The notes beneath the pieces are model-generated. The model saw only the letters and a program-made list of their open reading frames with translations, was not told the DNA's origin and searched no databases. Below are positions 7,871-15,100 of a DNA stretch of 32,621 bases, piece by piece (within the stretch, counting starts at the first letter, position 1; every line of letters starts with the position of its first letter). Made by a program: the position numbers and the translations under genes. This stretch comes from GW2011-AR18 sp038046085 (GTDB lineage: Archaea > Nanobdellota > Nanobdellia > SCGC-AAA011-G17 > GW2011-AR18). The stretch covers positions 1-32,621 of the forward strand of contig JBBSWW010000009.1 in assembly GCA_038046085.1 (NCBI GenBank), read 5' to 3'.

Positions 7871-9675
7871 TATTTTTTACTAGCATTATACCATGCTTTT
7901 GCTTCTTTCAATCCAATTAAATGCGGTGGATAAGTTGTTCTATTTACTCTTAGAAGTCTTGCAAATTCTGGAGCAGTAGCTTGATCAGCATCAGCTAAAT
8001 CCCACATTGCACTTCTATATGATATTATTCCCCCTTCACCAGACCTTAATTTCGTCATAAATAAGTCTTGGCCAAACTGTGAACTATATAGTCTTCTTAC
8101 TTTGAAAGCAAATGGTACCATTAATTGTGCCACATAAGGATTATCATCTGCTATTACCCTGTAAGTTCTATCTACTTCATCCATTATTGCACTAAACTCT
8201 TTATCCAATACTGCTTCAGGGAATAATTGTGGCATTTCATACCCATGATATGTTGTTAATAACTGTCTTGTTTTGAATAATCTTCTATGTCTTTGTAAGT
8301 CTCTATCTGCACCGAGATCTATTAGAGTTTCTTTCATAAATCCTCCATGTAATAATTCTGGTGGATCTGCATCGAATTTTCCTCTTAATCTTAATATAGT
8401 GTCTACTATATGTTTTATATTTTGATGATTTGTAGCGAAATGATCATACAATTGTTCCATTGAGCAATTAGAATATGGATAAACTGTTGCAGCTGCTAGT
8501 TGTGCATCATTATAAGAGGGGACATCAACTAATTTAACTCTATTTGTTCTTGCGAAGTTTTTCGTTCTTTCAGCTTCAACTTGTGTTCTAACAAAATCAC
8601 TTAACTCTGTTCTCATATTAACAATAAAATCACTTTTTCTAGCATGTGTTTTTGCAGGATCTAATAATACTGGAAGAACTTTTCTTCCTTCTCTCATTAA
8701 TTCATGTGCTAATTGTTGTGTACTCAATAAAGGCGATGATAGGAGGTTTGTCAAATCCTCTTCTAAAGTTCTAGCATCCGTTATTACTCCCATCATTGTT
8801 GGAATTCCAGGAGTCAAAAAATATCTTGTAAAATCGAAAACTGTTTTTCTAGCATAAGCAGGATACTCTTTCTCTCTTTTTACATAAATATCTTTCCTTT
8901 TAACATCTAATTCTGCATCAGTAAATGTTCTTTCTTCATCTTTTTTTAATTCGACTCTTTTCCATTTTTCTAAATCTGCTTCTATTACTTCTTTGCTTAA
9001 CCAAGCTTCATCTCTAAATCTTAGATTTGTTGGATGATCTCTTATGTAATCAGCACTAATATCTGTAAATCGAGTGTAAGCATCTCCTAACATCTCTAAA
9101 ACTCTTAAAATTTCTCCTGAATGTCTTGAAGCCTTTATATCTGGATTATTAGAAGCATGATCTAAAACTTTTCCTCTATCTATATATCTTGTAGATACAA
9201 CTTGTGGTCTATTTCTAGGATTCATTGTGATTACTTGATTGTCTAAACCTGTTATATTCTCAGTATGGTAAGCAACGTTAGCACCGTCTTTTATTGAATC
9301 ATCTCCAAAATGTCTTACAGCATCATCTTTTTCTTCAGGTGTAAATCCTAATGACCATTGGTTATGAAATCTATCAGCATCTTTTCTTAATGAAGTTACA
9401 CCTAATCCAAATCTACGTTCTATTAAACTTGGATCTGCTACTGCTGCATCAATAAATGCAATATCTAAATTAGGATCTTTTTCTACTTGTGCTAAGAATT
9501 GTGCTTGATATCCTCTATCGCTTCTGCTGTATTTTGCTGCTAGCGCCGCCTGCTCTTCGGGACCAAAATCTCTAGTTTGTCTGATAAATGAAACATTACC
9601 ATGCGGGTTAGTAAAATAAATTGATAATATCGCTCTTTCTTGTTCTTCTGTAAATTTCTTAGTAAACTTTCCCAC
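7870..9675 (-). CDS. Tandem ThyX-like protein (flavin-dependent thymidylate synthase superfamily)
   Basis: A 601-aa protein, about 2.5 times a standard ThyX (220-250 aa). The N-terminal half carries HFGDDSIKDG (122-131), like the ThyX GHxS segment, and NPRNRPQVVSTRYID (152-166), which keeps the STRY element but not the RHR triad. The C-terminal half contains RDLQRHRR (458-465), which resembles the ThyX RHR signature but lacks the following S-x-R-Y. One active site may be assembled from the two halves, or the enzyme may have changed substrate. The start is GTG, supported by a minus-strand TATA box TTTATAAATA at 9695-9704, 25 nt upstream. Ala, Arg and Asp are more frequent than in neighbouring proteins, which hints at acquisition from a less AT-rich donor. 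It leads the ThyX-kinase-HAD unit. Assignment to the superfamily is moderately secure; thymidylate synthase activity is not. Confidence 0.7.
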   Translation of the reverse strand: MGKFTKKFTEEQERAILSIYFTNPHGNVSFIRQTRDFGPEEQAALAAKYSRSDRGYQAQFLAQVEKDPNLDIAFIDAAVADPSLIERRFGLGVTSLRKDADRFHNQWSLGFTPEEKDDAVRHFGDDSIKDGANVAYHTENITGLDNQVITMNPRNRPQVVSTRYIDRGKVLDHASNNPDIKASRHSGEILRVLEMLGDAYTRFTDISADYIRDHPTNLRFRDEAWLSKEVIEADLEKWKRVELKKDEERTFTDAELDVKRKDIYVKREKEYPAYARKTVFDFTRYFLTPGIPTMMGVITDARTLEEDLTNLLSSPLLSTQQLAHELMREGRKVLPVLLDPAKTHARKSDFIVNMRTELSDFVRTQVEAERTKNFARTNRVKLVDVPSYNDAQLAAATVYPYSNCSMEQLYDHFATNHQNIKHIVDTILRLRGKFDADPPELLHGGFMKETLIDLGADRDLQRHRRLFKTRQLLTTYHGYEMPQLFPEAVLDKEFSAIMDEVDRTYRVIADDNPYVAQLMVPFAFKVRRLYSSQFGQDLFMTKLRSGEGGIISYRSAMWDLADADQATAPEFARLLRVNRTTYPPHLIGLKEAKAWYNASKK

Positions 9676-9782
9676 AACTTTATTTTTGACCAGATATTTA
9701 TAAAGAATTGTATTCTTTAATATATAAATTTTATATTCTAAAGAATACTAATGTTTATTTACTCTATTTTGTTATTTTTTTT
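9676..9782. promoter_or_regulatory. Divergent promoter with three TAAAGAAT motif copies
   Basis: The motif TAAAGAAT occurs at 9701-9708, in reverse orientation (ATTCTTTA) at 9712-9719, and again forward at 9739-9746. The second and third copies extend to a perfect 10-bp inverted repeat, GTATTCTTTA (9710-9719) and TAAAGAATAC (9739-9748), with a 19-bp spacer holding ATATATAAAT. The first copy touches the TATA/BRE region of the ThyX-like gene (TATA at 9695-9704). The arrangement looks like an operator serving both divergent operons. No known regulator site matches. Confidence 0.6.
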
Positions 9783-10661
9783 ATGGATAATATTGTCATA
9801 AAAGAGATTGTAAAGGGAATAGAGCTAGAAGATAAACTAAGAAAAGTTTTCTATCGTGGTATTTTTGATGCTAATGGTAATACTGTTAAACCATATAATA
9901 ATGCTAAATTTTCTTTAGTTGTTGTTCATCCTCCTAAAACTATTACATCTTCTCCTAAGGTTATGGTTAATTTTCAACCTCAAAGATTGTTTACTGCTCA
10001 GCCTACTATTTATGTTAATCAATTAAAGATTCTTAGGGAAGTTGATAATTTTTTAAAAACTCATAACAAAAGACTTAACGAATTAAAGTTTGAGGCTGTT
10101 AATTATGATTGGGAAGGAAGAGGTAATTATCATGTTTTGCCTCCTATTATTGAAAAGCATGTTTATCCTTTAACTAGAGGGAGTATTAATTTGAAAAAAT
10201 TGTCTCAACGTTTCAAGGGTTATTATACCAAAGATTATAAAGGAAATCTTCATGATCTTTCTAAGAGGTATTTGAATAATTTTTATATTGATGAATTAAG
10301 TAAAATTAAACAGGTTGATATTTTTTATCATAATATCCCTTTGATTAATTATGGTTTAAAATATCACGGTAATGCTGAATTTTTTATTATATGTGATGGT
10401 AGTCATCGTGTTGATTATGCCTTTGAACATCTTGATCAGCAAACTACTGCTATTCTTGTAGAATCAGATCCTCCTCTGCTCCCTTATTATGCTCTGCCTA
10501 TGCCTTTTAGGCCTTCATTAAGATTAACAAGTAAAGCTGCTGAAAAAATGTATCCTAAACTTGATAGAGATAAGATTCATTTGTTTAATGATTTTATTAA
10601 AAAATCTTTGCACTATGACTGGGCTGATCTCAATGTTAGTAAACTTAGGAGTAACACTTGA
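9783..10661 (+). CDS. ParB/sulfiredoxin-superfamily-like protein
   Basis: I take the ATG at 9783 (292 aa). The longer frame from 9708 would add a hydrophobic, low-complexity leader translated from promoter sequence. The recognisable feature is FFIICDGSHRVDYAFEHL, with DGSHR at 205-209. This matches the DGxHR nucleotide-binding element of ParB/Srx-fold proteins. No HTH or CTPase-clamp features of true partition ParB are evident. Some archaeal ParB-fold proteins are small-molecule kinases (free-serine kinase SerK), so a metabolite or nucleoside kinase is possible; that is inference. The stop overlaps the cytidine deaminase start by 3 bases (TTGA), so the two are translationally coupled. Confidence 0.6.
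   Translation: MDNIVIKEIVKGIELEDKLRKVFYRGIFDANGNTVKPYNNAKFSLVVVHPPKTITSSPKVMVNFQPQRLFTAQPTIYVNQLKILREVDNFLKTHNKRLNELKFEAVNYDWEGRGNYHVLPPIIEKHVYPLTRGSINLKKLSQRFKGYYTKDYKGNLHDLSKRYLNNFYIDELSKIKQVDIFYHNIPLINYGLKYHGNAEFFIICDGSHRVDYAFEHLDQQTTAILVESDPPLLPYYALPMPFRPSLRLTSKAAEKMYPKLDRDKIHLFNDFIKKSLHYDWADLNVSKLRSNT
10648..10651 (+). promoter_or_regulatory. Shine-Dalgarno deciding a TTG start for the deaminase
   Basis: GGAG at 10648-10651 lies six bases before the TTG at 10658, which in turn overlaps the upstream stop in a TTGA junction. Together these favour TTG initiation over any downstream codon. Confidence 0.6.
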
Positions 10662-11524
10662 TAGATGTTAATAATGTTTTAAAAGAAAAATTGCATCTTG
10701 GTGTATTATCAAAAGCTTCTAATCCTAAATCTGTTTCTATTGCTTTCTCATCTTCGGGTAAACATTATATTTCTGGTAAGATAGAATCTTTTTCCCATCT
10801 TCTCAATATAGGTCCTGAAAATGGCGCTCTATCTTTAGCTGTTCAGAATAATGATTTTGGTGTTAATAAAATTGTTACTATGACTGAATCTTTAGAACAT
10901 GTTGATCCTTTGGTTTTGAAAATTATTGCTGATCACTCTCTTAAGACTGGTAATAATATCGAGTATGAAGTTGTTGACATTAATGGTAATAATATTTTTA
11001 AAACTTCTAATACTCTATCAGAATTTAGTTTTTACAAACCTAATATCTCTAAATTGCAAAAAACTTTTAATTTTACTCTTGATAATAACCATGTTAAATT
11101 AGAAAATTTTAATGAAAATGATATTCCTAAAATTCTTAAAGATTTTGCTATTAAGGGTATTACTAAGAATTTTCCTAATTATGATTCAGCTTCTGGTTAT
11201 GGTGCTGCTATTTTAACTAAGAATAATAATTTATACTTCTCTGGTCAGTATAGTTCTCCTGATAACAGGCTTGGGATTCATGCTGAGATGTCTGCTGTTC
11301 TTGCAGCTATAATGTCAAATGATCTAGATGTTTTGTATGTTGGTATTGTATATTCTAAGTTTAAGGATTCTAATTGTCCTGTTTGTGGGTCTTGCAGGCA
11401 GTTTTTGGTTGAGCACTCTTCAAGGACTAAAATTCCTATTAAGATTTTTTCTTTTGCTAAAGATACTGATAACTTTAAATTTTATGATATTAAGGATTAT
11501 TTGCCTGATAATTTTGAATTATAG
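10658..11524 (+). CDS. cdd: Double-domain cytidine deaminase with degenerate N-terminal domain
   Basis: A 288-aa protein of two CDA-fold halves. The C-terminal half holds the complete zinc site: HAE at 208-210 and CGSC at 243-246 (H208, C243, C246; catalytic E210). The N-terminal half (about 15-120) retains the fold-like GPENGALSLA segment at 52-61, where the zinc His is Pro53 and no CxxC follows, so it is probably structural. E. coli Cdd (294 aa) is also catalytic plus degenerate, but in the opposite order. The reaction would be (deoxy)cytidine to (deoxy)uridine. TTG start by TTGA coupling with the ParB-like gene and a GGAG ribosome site. Supplying deoxyuridine toward the ThyX-like arm is a context inference. 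Confidence 0.88.
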   Translation: MIDVNNVLKEKLHLGVLSKASNPKSVSIAFSSSGKHYISGKIESFSHLLNIGPENGALSLAVQNNDFGVNKIVTMTESLEHVDPLVLKIIADHSLKTGNNIEYEVVDINGNNIFKTSNTLSEFSFYKPNISKLQKTFNFTLDNNHVKLENFNENDIPKILKDFAIKGITKNFPNYDSASGYGAAILTKNNNLYFSGQYSSPDNRLGIHAEMSAVLAAIMSNDLDVLYVGIVYSKFKDSNCPVCGSCRQFLVEHSSRTKIPIKIFSFAKDTDNFKFYDIKDYLPDNFEL

Positions 11525-11546
11525 TTCTGTCTAAAATAATCATACC

Positions 11547-11554
11547 TTTTTTTT
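11547..11554 (+). terminator. T-tract terminator after the deaminase
   Basis: A run of eight T residues lies 22 nt after the deaminase stop and just before the nrdR TATA box. Archaeal RNA polymerase terminates at such U-tracts without a required hairpin. Confidence 0.5.
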
Positions 11555-11563
11555 CTATAAATC

Positions 11564-11570
11564 TTTATAA
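11564..11570 (+). promoter_or_regulatory. TATA box of nrdR-nrdJ
   Basis: TTTATAA, about 80 nt upstream of the nrdR ATG. It predicts a TSS near 11592-11596, inside the first NrdR-box-like site, and a leader of about 50 nt. Confidence 0.6.
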
Positions 11571-11585
11571 ACACTAATCTCAATT

Positions 11586-11601
11586 TTACTATATCTTGTG
11601 T
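11586..11601 (+). promoter_or_regulatory. NrdR-box-like site 1
   Basis: TTACTATATCTTGTGT agrees at 13 of 16 positions with the bacterial NrdR box ACACWATATWTWGTGT, counted by eye. It overlaps the predicted TSS, a repression position. Confidence 0.65.
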
Positions 11602-11617
11602 TTGACTCAATATGAAA

Positions 11618-11633
11618 TCACAATATGTAGTAT
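11618..11633 (+). promoter_or_regulatory. NrdR-box-like site 2
   Basis: TCACAATATGTAGTAT agrees at 13 of 16 positions with the same consensus. Its start is exactly 32 bp from site 1, about three helical turns, the spacing common for paired bacterial NrdR boxes. Confidence 0.65.
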
Positions 11634-11646
11634 TATAGGTTATATT

Positions 11647-12084
11647 ATGAAATGTACATTTTGCAATAATTCAGAGACTAAGGTGCTTGACTCTAGGGAG
11701 TCTGATGATCTTACTAGGAGAAGGCGTGAATGTCTGAAATGCGAGAAACGTTTCACAACCTATGAGAGGGTTGAATCAGTTCCTATGTACGTCATAAAGA
11801 AAGATGGTTCAAGAGAAATGTTTGATAGGGAAAAATTGAAGAAAGGTTTAGTGAAATCTTGCGAGAAACGTCCTGTTTCAATTGATGAAATAGAAAATGT
11901 AATAAATAAGATAGAATCGAAAATGAGATTGCTGGACAGTACAGAAATTTCAAGCAAAGATGTTGGAGAAGAATTGATGAAGCATATTAAAAACTTAGAC
12001 AAGGTTGCTTACATTCGTTTCGCTTCTGTTTATCGTGAGTTTGCTGATATTGAAGATTTCAAGAATGAATTAAAAAAAATTTAA
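11647..12084 (+). CDS. nrdR: Transcriptional repressor NrdR
   Basis: A 145-aa protein of standard NrdR length. It has a zinc ribbon with C3, C6, C29 and C32 (MKCTFC at the start, ECLKCEKRFTTYE at 28-40), followed by an ATP-cone (about 46-136) with the typical VIKKDGSREMFDREKLKKGL. NrdR senses dATP/ATP through the cone and represses ribonucleotide reductase genes. The start is placed at ATG 11647, because the family begins MKCPFC; an upstream in-frame TTG at 11596 lies inside the promoter and is rejected. The gene is followed 16 nt later by nrdJ, which has a strong ribosome-binding site. Two NrdR-box-like sites in its own promoter imply autoregulation and control of nrdJ. Confidence 0.95.
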   Translation: MKCTFCNNSETKVLDSRESDDLTRRRRECLKCEKRFTTYERVESVPMYVIKKDGSREMFDREKLKKGLVKSCEKRPVSIDEIENVINKIESKMRLLDSTEISSKDVGEELMKHIKNLDKVAYIRFASVYREFADIEDFKNELKKI

Positions 12085-12085
12085 T

Positions 12086-12095
12086 GAGGGTGGTG
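12086..12095 (+). promoter_or_regulatory. Ribosome-binding site of nrdJ
   Basis: GAGGGTGGTG lies in the 16-nt nrdR-nrdJ gap, ending five bases before the ATG. It is complementary to the 3' end of archaeal 16S rRNA and supports an operon with internal Shine-Dalgarno-led initiation. Confidence 0.75.
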
Positions 12096-12100
12096 TAAAA

Positions 12101-15100
12101 ATGAGTGAGAAAAAAAATGAGGGAATTATTATAGCTGAACAGCTAAGACCTATTGAGAAGCTTGCAGTTGAAGGACCTAAAGTTAAAGTTACTGAAAACC
12201 AGCTTAAGGTCATGGCTAATAAATATTTGAGAGGAGACTCAGTAGAATTATGGCTTAGACGTATTGCTAGAAATATTGCTTTAGCAGAAGTTCTTAATCA
12301 TCCTAAAGTTCCTAAGGAATCTTATCTTGATGGTGTTAATTATAAATTGACTCAGGCTGAGTATGATCCTAAAGTTTCTTTATTGCAGATCCATCAGCCT
12401 TTTGCTAACCATAATGAGAGACATACTAATTTTTTCAAGTTCGAGAATAATCTTTACAATGTTGCATCTACTAATGCTATTGCATCTAAGATTGTTTCAG
12501 AGACTGATGAGAAATTCTTTAATCTTCTTTCAAGTTTTGATTTCCTTCCTAACTCTCCGACTTTGATGAATGCAGGAAGAGACTTACAGCAGTTGTCGGC
12601 CTGCTATGTCGTACCTGTAGGAGATTCTATTGAAGATATTTATTCAGCAGTTAAGGCTATGGCTTTGATTCATCAGGGTGGTGGCGGTACTGGTTTCTCA
12701 TTTTCAGATATTCGTCCTGAAGGTGACCCAGTTAAATCAACTAAAGGTATTGCTTCAGGTCCTATGTCTTTCATGAGGATTTTTGATACTTCAACTGATG
12801 TTGTGAAACAGGGTGGAACTCGAAGAGGTGCTAACATGGGTATTATGTTCTACAAGCATCCTGATATTAGAAAATTCATAACTTCTAAATCTAAGGACAA
12901 AACTTTCTTGCAGAACTTCAACATTTCAGTTGCATTAGACAAAGAATTTTTTGATGCTGTTGAATCTGACGGTGAATTTGATTTAGTTAATCCTAAGAGC
13001 AATAAAGTTGTTGGTAGAGAAAAAGCTAAAGAAATTTGGGATTTGATGGCTAAATGTGCTTGGGATTCTGGTGATCCTGGTTTTGTTATTATTGATAAAA
13101 TAAATAATACTAATTCCAATCCTACTCCTAATATTGGCCAGATTAAATCTACTAATCCTTGCGTTACTGGTGATACTTTTATCTCCACAGAATTTGGCTT
13201 GATGAGAATGGAAGATTTAGTAAATAAATACGCTGAAGGTGGTTTGAATATCCTGACTGATAATAGGGTTCCTTTAGAGATTAAGAATTATGATGGGTCT
13301 GTAATGTACACAAATCAAGAACAAAAATCACCTGTATCTTTGGATAATATCTCTAGATCTTTTTCTACAGGTGTTAAAGAAGTTTTCAAGTTAGAAACGT
13401 CCTGCGGTTTAGATCTAGAAGCAACAGCAGATCATAAATTATTAACTAAAGAAGGATGGATTGCTGTTAAAGATCTGAATTTAGAAAAACACGAATTATT
13501 TATTCAACAATCTGAAGGTTTTTTTAATAAAAATTCTAAACTTTCTTTTAATGTTGAAAATGACTTTAAAGGAAAGAATGGAAGATTGTACAATCTAAAT
13601 CTTCCTCAACAATGGTCTAAAGAACTCGGTCAAATTTTAGGTTGGTTGATTGGTGACGGGTGGTTGAGAAATAATGATAAAAATTGTCGTGTTGGTTTTA
13701 CCTTCGGTAAATCTGATGAAGAAATATTAAGTTATTTGAAACCTATAATAAATAAATTTTATGGTAAAGAGATTATAGATGTTAAGAGAAAACGTAACAC
13801 TAAACATCTTTCTTATCACTCTAAGTATTTTGTTGATTTTTTCCATAAATTAGGTGTTAAACATGTTGATGCACAGTATAAGACAGTTCCTGAATCATTA
13901 TTTACTGCTAATAAAGAAGCAGTTATTGGGTTCTTACAGGGGTTATTTACATCTGATGGTACTGTTAACTTTAATAAAGAGCATTCAACTTCATATATTA
14001 GGTTAACATCTAAATCTAAAGAACTCTTGAAAGGTGTTCAGCTTTTACTTTTGAATTTAGGTATAACCTCTAATCTATTTGATAGGTCTAGAGAATATAG
14101 GGAAGGATTGTTTGAATATATCAATAGTCATGGTGAAGTTGTTAAATATGATTCTGATGGTGTTTGTTTTGAATTAAGTATTACTAGAAGTAGTATAAAA
14201 TTCATCGAAAGTATTGGATTTTTGTGTAATAAAAATAAAGACAAATTAAATAAATTTTACACTAAGAACTTTTATTCTGTGGGATTTTCAACAGGAATTA
14301 AATCTATAAAAAGTATTGGTGAAAAAAAAGTTTATGACTTAACTGAACCAAGAACTCTTAGTTTCATAACCAACGGTTTGTTATCACTGGATTGCGGCGA
14401 GCAGCCTTTGTTAGCTTGGGAGCCTTGTTTCGCACCTGACACTTTTATTACTACAAAGAATGGTTTAGAGACTATAGAAGATCTTTATAAAAAACAATTA
14501 AATGGTGAAGAAATAATTATTGCAACAGATAACAAAGTTATTGGTAAGGAAGGAATACAATTCAGGTCTGTTATGGTAAGTAAAACTGGTTATAAAGAAA
14601 TTGTGGAAGTTAAGTTAAACAATGGACAATATCTGAAAGTAACTCCAAATCATAAAATCTTCACAAAAAAAGGTTGGAAAAGAGCAGATGAATTAAAAAC
14701 TGATGATCTAGTATTTGTACAGGATGGTTCAATATACGAACAAAATGATGTCGCAACTTTGTTTAATGAAGGATTTACTTATGATGAAAATTTATTGTAT
14801 GGATGGTTAAGTGGTGATGGTTGGTTCTTAGATGATAAAAGACCTTCTACAGGCATTTGTTTTGGTCCAGATGAAAAGTTTGCTCAGAGTAAACTTATAC
14901 CTTTATTTAAAAATGTTTTTGAATGTAATTCTAATAGTTATATAGATAAAAATGATGTTGTACAGATAGTTACTGAGAAAAATAGTGCGATAGAAAAATT
15001 AAAAAGAATTGGATTTAAGGCAGGTAAGGCTCCCAAGAAAGAAGTTCCTAACTATATTTTTACAGCAGACTCTTATAAAATAAAAGCATATCTTGGTGGG

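Noticed and set aside
9708..9782. Upstream start of the ParB-like protein
   Set aside because: The extra residues come from AT-rich promoter and palindrome sequence and are hydrophobic low complexity; ATG 9783 gives a plausible soluble N-terminus.
11596..11646. Upstream TTG start adding 17 residues to NrdR
   Set aside because: NrdR proteins begin with the zinc ribbon MKCxxC, and the extension would be translated from the promoter and NrdR-box region.
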